From contig NZ_CP007446.1 in assembly GCF_000600005.1 (NCBI RefSeq), forward strand, positions 310,001-374,000: a DNA stretch of 64,000 nucleotides. The letters are read 5' to 3'. The notes below the pieces were generated by a model. That model did no database searches and was not told the origin of the DNA. It was given only the letters and a program-made list of their open reading frames with translations. Made by a program: the position numbers and the translations under genes. Each line of letters opens with the position of its first letter. Within the stretch, counting starts at the first letter, position 1. This DNA comes from Snodgrassella alvi wkB2 (GTDB lineage: Bacteria > Pseudomonadota > Gammaproteobacteria > Burkholderiales > Neisseriaceae). This document shows, piece by piece, positions 40,932 through 50,925 of this stretch.

Positions 40932-43064
40932 ATGCTTACTGATTTAGAAAAAAACGCCATACGTGATCATTACCAAAGTATTGCCAGAAGTTTGCCTAAT
41001 TTCCGGCCCCGGCAGGCACAGCGGGAAATGATTGCAGCTGTTGCCAATGCATTTTCACGCACTCAGCAACAGCAGGATGGTGAGGATGCACCGGAGCGCA
41101 ATGGTGAGTCTATCGTTGTAGTAGAGGGGCCGACAGGAGTGGGTAAAAGTCTGGCATATTTACTTGCCGGCGGAATTATGGCGCAGACGCGCGGCAAAAT
41201 ACTGGTAGTAAGCAGTGCGACTGTTGCCTTGCAGGAACAACTGGTCGGGCGTGATTTACCGTTTGTAGTCAGACACAGCGGACTGAGTCTTAGTTTTGCT
41301 CTGGCTAAAGGACGCGGACGTTATTTATGTCCCTATAAACTGTATCAATTAACCCAATTAAACGCACAGGACAGTTTGCAGGGTTTTGAACCACAAATGG
41401 TACTCTGGGAGCGGAAGCCTAAAAAAGAAGAATTGGCAGTATTGCGTAATATGGCAGATCAGTTTGCTGCCCGTACTTTTAATGGAGACCGGGATACATG
41501 GCCGGAACAAATTGACGACGGTTTATGGCAGAAAGTAACTAATGATCGCCATGGTTGTTTGAAATCCGGGTGCCCGAACCGCGCCGAGTGTCCTTTTTTT
41601 CTGGCGCGGGAGACGCTGGAAACGGTGAATGTTGTGGTAGCCAATCATGATTTACTGCTGGCTGATATCGGCATGGGCGGTGGTGTAATTTTGCCGGCAC
41701 CGGCCAACAGTTTTTATTGTATCGATGAAGCGCACCATTTACCGCATAAAGCTTTACAGCAATTTGCGGCTGAACATAGTTTGAATCAGACATTATGGTT
41801 TTTAGACCGGATTGGTAATATTGTAGATAAAGTAGCTGGTGTGCTGGATAAAAGTGAACTTGCAGTGCTGGCTGTTGAAGCTGCATCGGGTTTGCAGGAA
41901 AGTTTGCAGGAATGGCTGATTTGTCTGGCTGATGAACCCAGTCTGGCAGTACAGGACGGTATCGAAGAAAGCAGCTGGCTGTGGCCGGATGGTGAAATAC
42001 CATCGAGTTTGAATATGCTGGTAAATAATACCGCTATCGCCGCACGAATGCTGCTGAAACATTTAAATGGTATGAATGAGGCATTATCTGCCTCCAGACG
42101 GGATAAGAATAAGGATAACAGCCTGCTTGATCAGCTCAGTACGGATTTGGGCATGCTGCTGGCGCGAACTGAACAGGTCGTGGATGTATGGGATTTAATG
42201 TCCATGGAAAAAGTTGAAGGCGAAGCACCACTGGCTAAATGGATTACCCGGATAGCTAAAGATAAGGTTGACTACAACTTTCATGCCTCTCCCATTACCA
42301 GTGCCAGTAAGCTGGCCAGTGGTTTGTGGCGGCGGGCAGCAGGGGCATTGCTGACTTCGGCCACACTGCGCTCACTGGGTACATTTGATTTACTGTTAAA
42401 ACAAACAGGCCTGAGCTGGCTGCCTGATACTACTATGCTGGCACTGGACAGCCCGTTTCATTTTGCAGAACAGGGTGAGCTGTATATACCGGCACTGACA
42501 GCCAGCCCGAAAGATGCGGCAGCGCATACCAGTGAAATTGTTAATTGGCTGCCGAAGCTGATTAATGAAAGCGAACCTATTGGGACGCTGGTATTATTTT
42601 CTTCACGGCGGCAAATGCAGGAGGTCGCGCTGAAATTGCCGGATAGTCATTTGCCCTTATTGCTGGTGCAGGGAGAAATACCTAAACAGATATTATTAGA
42701 GCGCCATCATGAGGCAATTGCTGCCGGTCGTCCAAGTATTATTTTCGGTCTGGACAGTTTCGCTGAAGGTCTGGATTTACCCGGTGAGATGTGTGTGCAG
42801 GTCATTATTGCCAAGCTGCCGTTTGCTATGCCGGATAATCCGATTGAGAAAACCCGCAATCAGTGGATAGAGGCACGCGGCGGTAACCCGTTTATGGAGA
42901 TTACTGTGCCGGAAGCCAGTATCAAGCTGATTCAGGCTGTAGGGCGGCTGATTCGGACTGAAACGGATTACGGCCGGGTTACTATTCTGGATAATCGTAT
43001 TCTGACTGCGCGATATGGTAAACAGTTACTGGCGTGTTTACCACCTTTCAGACGTATCGGCTGA
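40932..43064 (+). CDS. dinG: ATP-dependent 5'-3' DNA helicase DinG
   Basis: 710 residues of the XPD/DinG superfamily 2 helicases. Walker A GPTGVGKS, the Fe-S cluster cysteines (YLCPYKL, then HGCLKSGCPNRAECPFF), the DEAH box CIDEAHHLP and C-terminal motifs SATLRSLG, GLDSFAEGLDLPG and QAVGRLIRTETDYG are visible. DinG resolves R-loops and replication-transcription conflicts. It is monocistronic, divergent from the metQ-like gene, and ends 144 nt before rplM. Confidence 0.93.
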   Translation: MLTDLEKNAIRDHYQSIARSLPNFRPRQAQREMIAAVANAFSRTQQQQDGEDAPERNGESIVVVEGPTGVGKSLAYLLAGGIMAQTRGKILVVSSATVALQEQLVGRDLPFVVRHSGLSLSFALAKGRGRYLCPYKLYQLTQLNAQDSLQGFEPQMVLWERKPKKEELAVLRNMADQFAARTFNGDRDTWPEQIDDGLWQKVTNDRHGCLKSGCPNRAECPFFLARETLETVNVVVANHDLLLADIGMGGGVILPAPANSFYCIDEAHHLPHKALQQFAAEHSLNQTLWFLDRIGNIVDKVAGVLDKSELAVLAVEAASGLQESLQEWLICLADEPSLAVQDGIEESSWLWPDGEIPSSLNMLVNNTAIAARMLLKHLNGMNEALSASRRDKNKDNSLLDQLSTDLGMLLARTEQVVDVWDLMSMEKVEGEAPLAKWITRIAKDKVDYNFHASPITSASKLASGLWRRAAGALLTSATLRSLGTFDLLLKQTGLSWLPDTTMLALDSPFHFAEQGELYIPALTASPKDAAAHTSEIVNWLPKLINESEPIGTLVLFSSRRQMQEVALKLPDSHLPLLLVQGEIPKQILLERHHEAIAAGRPSIIFGLDSFAEGLDLPGEMCVQVIIAKLPFAMPDNPIEKTRNQWIEARGGNPFMEITVPEASIKLIQAVGRLIRTETDYGRVTILDNRILTARYGKQLLACLPPFRRIG

Positions 43065-43144
43065 ATATGACTACAGATGTAATCATCAATGCAACTGTAT
43101 CCTGCTCAGTACAGGGAAATTGTCATACAAACCCTGTACAGCAA

Positions 43145-43173
43145 TTGACAATCAATTGATTAATCTTTAATAT
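43145..43173 (+). promoter_or_regulatory. Promoter of rplM-rpsI
   Basis: Consensus TTGACA (43145-43150), 17-nt spacer, TAATAT (43168-43173), 36 nt before the rplM ATG. Confidence 0.8.
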
Positions 43174-43208
43174 TAGAAGCTTTCGTATATTTATCTGGAT
43201 TAGCTTTT

Positions 43209-43637
43209 ATGAAAACCTTTTCAGCTAAGCCCCATGAGGTGAAGCGCGATTGGTATGTGGTTGATGCTCAAGACAAAGTTCTGGGTCGTCTGGCTGCTGA
43301 AATCGCCCGCCGTCTGCGTGGCAAACATAAGCCAGAATACACGCCACATGTTGATACTGGTGATTACATTATTGTAATTAACGCTGACAAACTGCGTGTG
43401 ACTGGTCAGAAACAGACTGACAAAAAATACTATCGCCACTCAGGTTTTCCTGGTGGTATTTATGAGCGCACTTTTGCTGAAATGCAAAACCAGTTTCCTG
43501 GCCGTGCGCTGGAAAAAGCCGTTAAAGGTATGTTACCTAAAGGCCCGCTGGGCTATGCCATGATTAAAAAACTGAAAGTATATGCTACTGCAGAACATGG
43601 TCATGCTGCTCAACAACCTAAAGTTTTGGATATCTAA
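43209..43637 (+). CDS. rplM: 50S ribosomal protein L13
   Basis: 142 residues, full length. [18 protein letters not shown] at the start and [19 protein letters not shown] near the end are typical of L13, an early 50S assembly protein that binds 23S domain II. It is 9 nt upstream of rpsI in the conserved rplM-rpsI operon and is driven by a near-consensus promoter. Confidence 0.97.
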   Translation: MKTFSAKPHEVKRDWYVVDAQDKVLGRLAAEIARRLRGKHKPEYTPHVDTGDYIIVINADKLRVTGQKQTDKKYYRHSGFPGGIYERTFAEMQNQFPGRALEKAVKGMLPKGPLGYAMIKKLKVYATAEHGHAAQQPKVLDI

Positions 43638-43646
43638 GGACACGCA

Positions 43647-44039
43647 ATGAACGGTAAATATTACTACGGCACGGGTCGCCGCAAAAGTTCAGTGGCTCGT
43701 GTTTTCCTGCAAAAGGGTAGCGGTCAGATTATTGTAAATGGTCGTCCGCTGGATGAATTTTTCGGTCGCGAAACCGGCCGCATGATTGTTCGTCAGCCTC
43801 TGGTACTGACTGAAAATCTCGAAGCTTTCGATATTAAAGTAAATGTAGTAGGCGGCGGTGAAACCGGTCAGTCTGGTGCAATTCGTCATGGCATTACCCG
43901 TGCACTGATTGATTACGATGCAGCTCTGAAACCAACTCTGTCTGCTGCTGGTCTGGTTACTCGTGATGCACGTGAAGTTGAACGTAAAAAATTCGGTCTC
44001 CGCAAAGCACGCCGTGCAAAACAGTTCTCAAAACGTTAA
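43647..44039 (+). CDS. rpsI: 30S ribosomal protein S9
   Basis: 130 residues. [16 protein letters not shown] at the N-terminus and the basic C-terminal tail [11 protein letters not shown], which reaches the decoding P site, are intact. It follows rplM by 9 nt and is closed by a terminator. Confidence 0.97.
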   Translation: MNGKYYYGTGRRKSSVARVFLQKGSGQIIVNGRPLDEFFGRETGRMIVRQPLVLTENLEAFDIKVNVVGGGETGQSGAIRHGITRALIDYDAALKPTLSAAGLVTRDAREVERKKFGLRKARRAKQFSKR

Positions 44040-44074
44040 TCTGTATTGCCACTACCAAAACAGTTTATATATTC

Positions 44075-44106
44075 AAAAAAGAGCCTTTATTGGCTCTTTT
44101 TTTTTT
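44075..44106 (+). terminator. Terminator of rplM-rpsI
   Basis: AAAAAAGAGCC, loop TTTAT, GGCTCTTTTTT and a run of ten or more T. Confidence 0.92.
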
Positions 44107-44145
44107 GTGAATAGGTCAATAAAGATATATTGTAAATTCTGAAAC

Positions 44146-44423
44146 AGATTACTGGTATATTATCCGCAGGAGCAATCTATTGCTTAGCAGCTAGATGGCG
44201 CAGTAAGCCGGCAGTTCTAGTACAGGCTGTTAAAATTGCTGCTGGTTATGAGTATGATGAAATTAATCTGAACTGCGGCTGCCTCAGCACTAGCTCGCGG
44301 GTACGGCAAGGTGCTTTTGGTATCTGTCTGATGCGTGGTTGAACTGGTAGCACAATGCTTAATGCTATGCAGGAAACGGTTAATATTCCGGTTACGATTA
44401 AGCATCGCATCGGTCTGGATTAA
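44146..44423 (+). pseudogene. dusA: dusA-like tRNA-dihydrouridine synthase remnant
   Basis: Fragments of DusA can be read in order. RLLVYYPQEQSIA is followed by a stop and QLDGA; then, after a frameshift near 44217, come GYEYDEINLNCGC, SSRVRQGAFGICLM, a stop, and MLNAMQETVNIPVTIKHRIGLD. Intact DusA (about 330 residues, FMN enzyme reducing uridine in the tRNA D-loop) has these segments without interruption. Both ends, including the N-terminus and the whole C-terminal half, are gone. At least three stops and one frameshift make it non-functional. Confidence 0.85.
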
Positions 44424-44801
44424 GTCGAGTTTTACGGGCAAATATAAAAGCAAAAAATTACAAGTTATATAATTTAATAAAAATAAAACAAATCATAATT
44501 AGATAATTGTTTAATATTTTTGCTAAACAAATTATTTATACTTTTGGTATTAATTTTAAGATTAATATATCTGTTTTATTAATAATAATTAATGATTTGT
44601 ATCTAGTAGAAATTAATCTATATAATTTTATTTAATCTAATTTCAGATCATACTCGATAAATATTTATTAAATTGATATGACGATTTTTAATTAAATAAT
44701 GTATTAAATAATTTCCGAATAATTATAATTTAAGGATAATTCTTCTGTGATTTCTATATTGTTTGTATAAGATATAGTTTGCTAATTTTTTGATGATTTT
44801 T
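44424..44801. other. Extremely AT-rich spacer, no gene seen
   Basis: About 380 nt of nearly pure A/T with many stops in every frame. It continues the decayed dusA region and most likely represents eroded sequence. Confidence 0.6.
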
Positions 44802-45674
44802 TTAGGTAGCAGGTCTGTTTTTACGCCATTTGTACCGGTTATAGCCAAACAGGTACTGGCTTGGGAAACGTGTTACCCATTTTTCAACATTATTATTAAT
44901 AATCTGTGCATCATGCTCGCGGTTGCCGTTGAGTGTGCCTTCAAGCGGTGCGATATGAAGGGCAAAGCCGCGACCGTGCGGCAGGCGTTCGCCGCAGAAG
45001 AACAGGGGGGTTACTTCAGGCATGATAGCCAGACGGGAGGCCAGGGTCATGGTGTAGGCAGGCTGACCAAAAAAGGTTGCCCATACACCTTCTCCTTCGC
45101 CGGGTACCTGATCGGGCAGTACAATGGTAGCCTGCTTATTTTTTAATGCACGTACAATCTGTTTTACCCCCAGCATATTGGCAGGAGCGGTATAGCCGTT
45201 ATCACGCACACGTCCGCTATTCATAACGTTTTCCAGCCAGCTTATTTTAGGCGGGCGGTACATGGCAGTAAGCGGAAAAGGCAGTTTTTCGCTCAGAAAA
45301 CGGCCAGCAAGATCATAATTGCCCAGATGTGGTGTAATTAAAAGCAAACCTTCGTTGCGTTCAATAGCGGCTTCTATGTACTCCCAGCCGTGTACTTCTT
45401 TAAATAATGAGACGATATGCTTGCTTGAGCGGGTCCAGGCTATGGATAACTCAAGCCCGCTTTTGGCTGTTTCTGCAAAAATAGATTTAACCAGTTTTTC
45501 TGATTCTTGGTCGTTGGCGGCAAGTTTGCTAAAATGCAGATTTTTAGTTGTGCGTTTACGTTCACTGGTGGCGAAGTAAAAGCCAAGGCGCCCCAGTACG
45601 GAACCTAAACCCTGTAAAACAGGTAAGGGGATTAATGCCAACAGGAAAAATATGAAATAAACCAGCTTTTGCAT
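44802..45674 (-). CDS. lpxL: Lipid A biosynthesis lauroyl/acyl transferase (LpxL/HtrB)
   Basis: 290 residues of the LpxL/LpxM/HtrB family: one N-terminal membrane anchor (LVYFIFFLLALIPLPVLQGL), the catalytic HX4D-type motif TPHLGNYDLAG, and IVLPDQVPGEGEGVWATFFGQPAYT. It adds a secondary acyl chain to Kdo2-lipid IVA or a lipid A precursor on the inner face of the cytoplasmic membrane. It is divergent from metK, an arrangement also seen in Neisseria. A second paralogue lies at 52865-53755. Confidence 0.9.
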   Translation of the reverse strand: MQKLVYFIFFLLALIPLPVLQGLGSVLGRLGFYFATSERKRTTKNLHFSKLAANDQESEKLVKSIFAETAKSGLELSIAWTRSSKHIVSLFKEVHGWEYIEAAIERNEGLLLITPHLGNYDLAGRFLSEKLPFPLTAMYRPPKISWLENVMNSGRVRDNGYTAPANMLGVKQIVRALKNKQATIVLPDQVPGEGEGVWATFFGQPAYTMTLASRLAIMPEVTPLFFCGERLPHGRGFALHIAPLEGTLNGNREHDAQIINNNVEKWVTRFPSQYLFGYNRYKWRKNRPAT

Positions 45675-45777
45675 CCGTTCTGTATCTCAAACTCGAAAAT
45701 TTGGGCGACATTGTAACAAAAGCATTTATAACTGCCCATCATAATGCTTGATTAGCATCAGAAAGTATCCGCCAATT

Positions 45778-46947
45778 ATGAGTGAATTTCTGTTTACTTC
45801 CGAGTCGGTATCCGAAGGTCATCCGGATAAAGTTGCCGACCAGATTTCCGATTCTATTTTAGACGCTATCCTGACTCAGGATCCTACTGCACGTGTTGCA
45901 GCTGAAACTCTGGTAAATACCGGTTTGTGTGTTCTGGCCGGTGAAGTTTCTACACGTGCGCATATTAATTATATACAGGTTGCACGCGATACAATTAAAC
46001 GTATCGGTTATAACTCATCAGAACTGGGGTTTGATGCCAGTGGCTGTGCGGTGATGGTGTGTTATGACGAGCAGTCTCCTGATATTGCTCAGGGGGTTAA
46101 TGAAGGGGAAGGGCTTGACCTGGACATGGGTGCAGGCGATCAGGGACTGATGTTCGGTTATGCCTGTGATGAAACGCCAACACTGATGCCGTTTGCAATT
46201 TATTATGCACACCGTCTGATGCAGCGTCAGAGTGAAGTGCGTAAAAGTGGTGAACTGCCGTGGCTGCGTCCTGATGCCAAGGCACAGTTAACCTGTGTGT
46301 ATGACAGTGAAACCGGAAAGGTAAAACGCATTGATACTGTGGTGCTGTCTACGCAGCATGAGCCGGATATCGAACGTGATGAATTGGTTGCAGCTGTTAA
46401 GGAATATATTATTGAGCCGGTGTTACCTGCTGATATGCTGACTGAAGAAACGCAATATCTGATTAATCCGACCGGGCGTTTTGTCATTGGTGGTCCGCAA
46501 GGCGACTGTGGTCTTACTGGTCGCAAAATTATTGTGGATACTTATGGTGGGGCAGCTCCTCATGGCGGTGGTGCTTTTTCCGGTAAAGATCCTACCAAGG
46601 TTGACCGCTCTGCTGCTTATGCCTGCCGTTATGTGGCGAAGAATATTGTTGCCGCTGGTCTGGCCAGTCAGTGTCAGATTCAGATTTCCTATGCTATCGG
46701 TATTGCACAGCCTACTTCGATTGCGATTGATACTTTCGGTACTGGCAAGATCGATGAAAACAAGCTGATTGAAATTGTGCAGGAACATTTTGATCTGCGT
46801 CCGAAAGGTATTATTAAAATGCTGGATTTGCAGCGACCGATTTATGCGAAAACAGCGGCGTATGGTCATTTCGGGCGTGAAGAGCCTGAATTTACCTGGG
46901 AACGTACGGATAAAGCGCAACTGCTGCGTGAAGCCGCAGGTATTTAA
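45778..46947 (+). CDS. metK: S-adenosylmethionine synthetase
   Basis: 389 residues from ATG 45778 (an upstream in-frame start at 45748 would extend beyond the family). MetK makes SAM from methionine and ATP. Motifs: [53 protein letters not shown] and [16 protein letters not shown]. All catalytic His, Asp and Lys residues expected in these motifs are present. The leader (45702-45758) shows overlapping short pairings (see findings). Confidence 0.97.
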   Translation: MSEFLFTSESVSEGHPDKVADQISDSILDAILTQDPTARVAAETLVNTGLCVLAGEVSTRAHINYIQVARDTIKRIGYNSSELGFDASGCAVMVCYDEQSPDIAQGVNEGEGLDLDMGAGDQGLMFGYACDETPTLMPFAIYYAHRLMQRQSEVRKSGELPWLRPDAKAQLTCVYDSETGKVKRIDTVVLSTQHEPDIERDELVAAVKEYIIEPVLPADMLTEETQYLINPTGRFVIGGPQGDCGLTGRKIIVDTYGGAAPHGGGAFSGKDPTKVDRSAAYACRYVAKNIVAAGLASQCQIQISYAIGIAQPTSIAIDTFGTGKIDENKLIEIVQEHFDLRPKGIIKMLDLQRPIYAKTAAYGHFGREEPEFTWERTDKAQLLREAAGI

Positions 46948-46961
46948 TTCTGGTTATGTAG

Positions 46962-46994
46962 AAACAGGCTGCTTTTGACGCAGCCTGTTTTTTT
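46962..46994 (+). terminator. Terminator after metK
   Basis: 11-bp stem (46962-46972 with 46980-46990), loop TTTTGAC, T-run. Confidence 0.92.
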
Positions 46995-47680
46995 GCTGAT
47001 GCGGCAGTTAGTCAGGATATGTATATATTGTGATGGTGTTGTATCGGTAGATTGTCTGTGGAATAAGCTGAATATGCTGCTTATGTCGTTATTGGTAATG
47101 TATTTGCTAAGAAAATTGCAGTTTTGTACAGAGTGGAAGATGCAATTTTGTTTAAGGCTGGTGTCAAAGGTTGTTGTGGAGAAGCTGGTAAAACAGGTAT
47201 CTGGTTAATAAGGCGTAAAAAAATTCAAAATGTCTCTATATTTAATCTGTTATTAAATATAATTATGCTCTTAACACATAAGTATGGTTTTGAGTTGTTA
47301 CTTTATGGTTTGTATAGAAAAATAATTATGTTTATGGTCTTTGCAGTCAATTATTAACAAGTTTGGATGATGGTTTGTCTGAGTTGAAAACCGGTTAACC
47401 GGTATTGCTGAATGCTGTCCGGGTTGTTTCATTTCTGCAACGACGGATGATGCGTTAAAGCAATTTGCTGTTCTGGTCTGTAGAGTCTGTTTCCAGTAAT
47501 TGTATTTGACAGGTGATAGATGCGGGCTGGAAAAAACGATAACGGTATAGGGTATTTACTGTTACCGGCAATGTGCAGATATACAGATAGATAAGAGGGC
47601 TTTTCAAAAAATTTGCTAAGGTAGTGACTATTTTAGGGATGGAATATTTTCAGCTAAATAATAAGCTTCATTTATAATAA
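46995..47680. other. Non-coding region of about 690 nt with possible decayed sequence
   Basis: Only short interrupted reading frames are present (for example one near 47085-47205 with AYVVIGNVFAKKIAVLYRVE and one near 47390-47490). Base composition resembles coding DNA more than a spacer, so one or two degraded genes are likely, but I recognise no family. Confidence 0.4.
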
Positions 47681-47731
47681 GTGGTATGGTTATTAAAATG
47701 GTTTATTTTTTGGATTTTGAGGTGTTCTAAG

Positions 47732-48226
47732 ATGGGTTTTTCTCTTCCTGCTACCGAACTGGAAGCTACTTTAGGGGTGCTGGCAGTGAAAATGCCAAGC
47801 ATGAATGTTCAGTTGGTGATGCTCAGCCGGTTAATCCGTCTGGTACATACGTCGATTCACGGTGAGCTGAATGAACGTTTACACAAGCACCATTTATCAG
47901 AAAGTCTGTGGCATGCATTGCTGGCAGTGTATTCACGACCGAATCATGAGATTTTACCATCAGAACTGAGCAGTATCCTGAATCTGACTCGTACCAGTGC
48001 AACGCGTTTATCGGATGATCTGGTGCTTAATGGCTGGGCTACGCGCTCTACTCATCCTTATGACCGGCGCAAAATTACGCTGAAACTAACTAAAGCCGGT
48101 GAGAATCTGATTCAAACGGTTAGTCCGGAAACCAATGAGGTACACCGGCAGGTATGGTCAGCCCTGAGTGAACCGGAATATGAACAATTACAGCAGCTGT
48201 TAACTAAGTTATTAACCGCTGCTTAA
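47732..48226 (+). CDS. MarR-family regulator of the efflux operon (EmrR/FarR-like)
   Basis: 164 residues from ATG 47732. The winged helix-turn-helix reads ILPSELSSILNLTRTSATRLSDDLVLNGW, with the wing TRSTHPYDRRKITLKLTKAG. It lies 18 nt before the outer-membrane channel gene and opens the EmrAB/FarAB-type operon, so it most likely represses it and is released by an amphipathic ligand such as a fatty acid. The ligand is inferred from EmrR and FarR. Confidence 0.85.
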   Translation: MGFSLPATELEATLGVLAVKMPSMNVQLVMLSRLIRLVHTSIHGELNERLHKHHLSESLWHALLAVYSRPNHEILPSELSSILNLTRTSATRLSDDLVLNGWATRSTHPYDRRKITLKLTKAGENLIQTVSPETNEVHRQVWSALSEPEYEQLQQLLTKLLTAA

Positions 48227-48244
48227 CTTTTTGCTGAGATTTGC

Positions 48245-49690
48245 ATGAAATTAACTGTATCTGCGCCCCGATTACGTCAGCTGGCTCTTGTTAGCCCTGT
48301 TGCTTTGCTGCTGTTATCTGCTTGTGCCAATTTTGGCAAACAGCCTGAGTTAGAAAATCCACAGGATGCCGGTCAGCTGCAATTGCCGGCAGGGCAGACT
48401 GTAGCAGTGAAACAAAACTGGTGGCTTGGGCTGAATCAGCCATTGTTAAACAGATTAGTGGAAACCGGCTTGTCCAATGCGCCGGATTTACGTATTGCGG
48501 CTGCGCGTATTGCAGAAGCTGAGGCTCAATGGCGTGGTGCCAGAGGCGAAGCTGGTGTTCAGGTCGGGGTACAGGCTAATGGTGTGGCCGCCTATCTGAA
48601 TCCGAAGCCTGACTCAAATCGGGACGGTGATAACCCGAATCATGTTTTCAGTAATGAAATGGCTGCGGTAGCGGTTAATTATACTTTTGATTTCTGGGGC
48701 AGACAGCGTAATCTGATTAAGGCTGCGCTGGGTTCCCGTCTTGCAGCTTCTTATCAGCAGGAACAGGCACGGCTGGTACTGAGCCAGAGTATTGTGTCGC
48801 AATATACGCAATGGCAGCAGTTACAGGAACAGTCGGATATTCTGAAACAGCGTATTGCAGTGAATCAGCAGTTGCAGAAGCTGGTTGCAAACCGGATTCG
48901 CGCAGGTTTGCAGCCGGCAAGTGATGAGTATGCTTTTACGCAGACTGTGCTGAATTTGCAAAGCGCTTTACGTCAGACACAGGCGGATATTGAACGTACC
49001 CGTCATGGTATTGCGGCACTGGTCGGATTATCGCCGACCCAGTTGCCGGAAGCGGTACCGCAGCCATTGGGTAAGGTGCCGGCAGTTGCGACTGATGGTT
49101 TGCGGGCGGATATTTTAGGGCAGCGGCCTGATATTGCTGCACAGCGGGCGTTGTTACAGTCAAATTATTTTGGTGTAAAGGCGGCTGAGGCTGCTTTTTA
49201 TCCTAATATTGAAATTAAGGGTCTGGCAGGTCTTGCGCATGTCGATGCGTTTGATCTGGTGCACTCTTCTTCACGGATGCTGGGCGTTGTTCCAGCCATT
49301 ACTCTGCCGTTATTCACTTCAGGCAGTTTACAGGCGGCATTATCCGGTAAACGCTCTGCTTATAATGAACAGGTAGCTCAATATGATAAAACCGTATTGA
49401 CTGCCTTGCAGCAGGCAGCTGATGCAATTAGTGATTATCAGCACAGTACTGTGGCACTGCCATTACAGCAGCAGGCATGGCAGGTGGCACAGAAAAATGC
49501 GGCTGCCAGCAGTAAGCGTCAGGCAGCCGGTCTGGACAATGCTATTACCAGACTACAGCGTGAAGACGCTGCTCTGAGTGCACGGGCTGATTTGGTTAAA
49601 ACCATTGCCTGGCAGCAGCAAAGCTGGAATAGTCTGCATGCTTCTCTGGGCGGCGGTTTCCAGATGTCAGATGCTGAGGTTACTCGTTAA
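48245..49690 (+). CDS. Outer-membrane efflux channel lipoprotein (TolC/NodT family)
   Basis: 481 residues with a lipoprotein signal (lipobox LSAC, Cys27) and two OEP repeats: WWLGLNQPLLNRLVETGLSN, RIAAARIAEAEAQWRGARGE, then GQRPDIAAQRALLQSNYFGV and AFYPNIEIKGLAGL. It would form the outer-membrane tunnel for the adjacent EmrA/EmrB-type pump. In Neisseria FarAB uses the unlinked MtrE, so a dedicated channel inside the operon is a difference. Confidence 0.88.
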   Translation: MKLTVSAPRLRQLALVSPVALLLLSACANFGKQPELENPQDAGQLQLPAGQTVAVKQNWWLGLNQPLLNRLVETGLSNAPDLRIAAARIAEAEAQWRGARGEAGVQVGVQANGVAAYLNPKPDSNRDGDNPNHVFSNEMAAVAVNYTFDFWGRQRNLIKAALGSRLAASYQQEQARLVLSQSIVSQYTQWQQLQEQSDILKQRIAVNQQLQKLVANRIRAGLQPASDEYAFTQTVLNLQSALRQTQADIERTRHGIAALVGLSPTQLPEAVPQPLGKVPAVATDGLRADILGQRPDIAAQRALLQSNYFGVKAAEAAFYPNIEIKGLAGLAHVDAFDLVHSSSRMLGVVPAITLPLFTSGSLQAALSGKRSAYNEQVAQYDKTVLTALQQAADAISDYQHSTVALPLQQQAWQVAQKNAAASSKRQAAGLDNAITRLQREDAALSARADLVKTIAWQQQSWNSLHASLGGGFQMSDAEVTR

Positions 49691-49728
49691 TTTACTGTTA
49701 TTTTTAAATTTTATTGAGCTATTTTCGT

Positions 49729-50925
49729 ATGAGTGAACAAAAGCAAACTAACGAGGCGGTAACCACCTCACAACCGGCGGTTCAGCCGCAGTCAGAACGT
49801 GTACCGGCCGGCCGCAAACGTAAACTCGTGTTGCTGACCGTGATTTTTCTGCTGATTGCACTGGGTTGTCTGCTGATGTATCTGCTGGTTTGGCAGCATA
49901 AAGAATCTACCGATGATGCGTATGTAAATGGTCATCTGGTACAGATAACTCCGCAAATTACCGGTACGGTACAAAAGGTAAATGTGGATGATACGCAAAC
50001 TGTGAAAGCCGGTCAGGTGCTGGTAGAGCTGGATAATAGTGATATGCAGCTGGCGTTTGAACGGGCACATGATGAGTTGATTAATGCGATTCGTCAGAAT
50101 CAGCAGCAGACTGCTCAATCACGTCAGGCCAGTGCACAGGTTGCAGCGCAACAGGCACAGTTAAAACGTTTGCAGGCTGACTTACAGCGCCGCCAGAGTC
50201 TGGCCGGTACAGATGCCATCTCTGCTGAGGAGCTGAGTCATGCGCGTGATGCAGTACAGGAAGCACAGGCTAATCTGAAAGCTATGCAGGGACAGGAAAG
50301 CGCGGCCAAAGCTGTATTGGGTCACAATGTTCCGCTGCGTCAGCAGCCGGCAGTGATGACTGCTGTCAGTCATCTGAAGAGTGCATGGCTGGATTTGCAA
50401 CGTACTCAGATTAAGGCTCCGGTTGACGGGCAGGTTGCCAAGCGTAATGTACAGGTAGGGCAGAAGGTAGCAACCGGTGCTGCACTGATGGCGGTTGTAC
50501 CATTGAATAATGTGTGGGTGGATGCAAACTTTAAGGAAAGTCAGCTGGCTAAAATCCGTATTGGTCAGCCGGTGGAAATCAGTGCCGATGTATATGGCAG
50601 TAAGGTGACTTATCACGGTAAGGTAGCCGGTCTGTCAGCAGGTACGGGAGCTGCGTTCTCACTGTTGCCGGCACAAAATGCAACCGGTAACTGGATTAAG
50701 GTGGTACAGCGTGTGCCGGTGCGGATTGCTCTGGATCCGAAAGAGCTGGCTGCACATCCGCTGCGGGTAGGTTTGTCAATGGATGTTGAAGTGAATACGC
50801 GCAACCAGAATGGTCAGGATTTAACTGCGGCTAATGCGATTCCCACTAATGGAAATATGGCTGCAATTGACTGGACTCCAATCAATAATATGATTGAGGA
50901 AATTTTTGCTCAATATGCACCCTGA
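49729..50925 (+). CDS. farA: EmrA/FarA-type membrane-fusion protein
   Basis: 398 residues from ATG 49729: cytoplasmic N-tail, one helix (LVLLTVIFLLIALGCLLMYLL, about 35-55), the biotinyl-lipoyl-like half motif STDDAYVNGHLVQITPQITG, a long helical hairpin rich in Gln and Ala (about 115-215), then the second half IKAPVDGQVAKRNVQVGQKV and a beta-barrel. It bridges the inner-membrane pump and the outer-membrane channel. emrA is an equally good name. Confidence 0.88.
   Translation: MSEQKQTNEAVTTSQPAVQPQSERVPAGRKRKLVLLTVIFLLIALGCLLMYLLVWQHKESTDDAYVNGHLVQITPQITGTVQKVNVDDTQTVKAGQVLVELDNSDMQLAFERAHDELINAIRQNQQQTAQSRQASAQVAAQQAQLKRLQADLQRRQSLAGTDAISAEELSHARDAVQEAQANLKAMQGQESAAKAVLGHNVPLRQQPAVMTAVSHLKSAWLDLQRTQIKAPVDGQVAKRNVQVGQKVATGAALMAVVPLNNVWVDANFKESQLAKIRIGQPVEISADVYGSKVTYHGKVAGLSAGTGAAFSLLPAQNATGNWIKVVQRVPVRIALDPKELAAHPLRVGLSMDVEVNTRNQNGQDLTAANAIPTNGNMAAIDWTPINNMIEEIFAQYAP

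Noticed and set aside
44790-45146. Plus-strand open frame of 118 codons over lpxL
   Set aside because: It is antisense to the well-conserved lpxL, and its protein is low in recognisable structure.
46423-46920. 165-codon minus-strand open frame inside metK
   Set aside because: Shadow of metK; no start signal and no recognisable domain.
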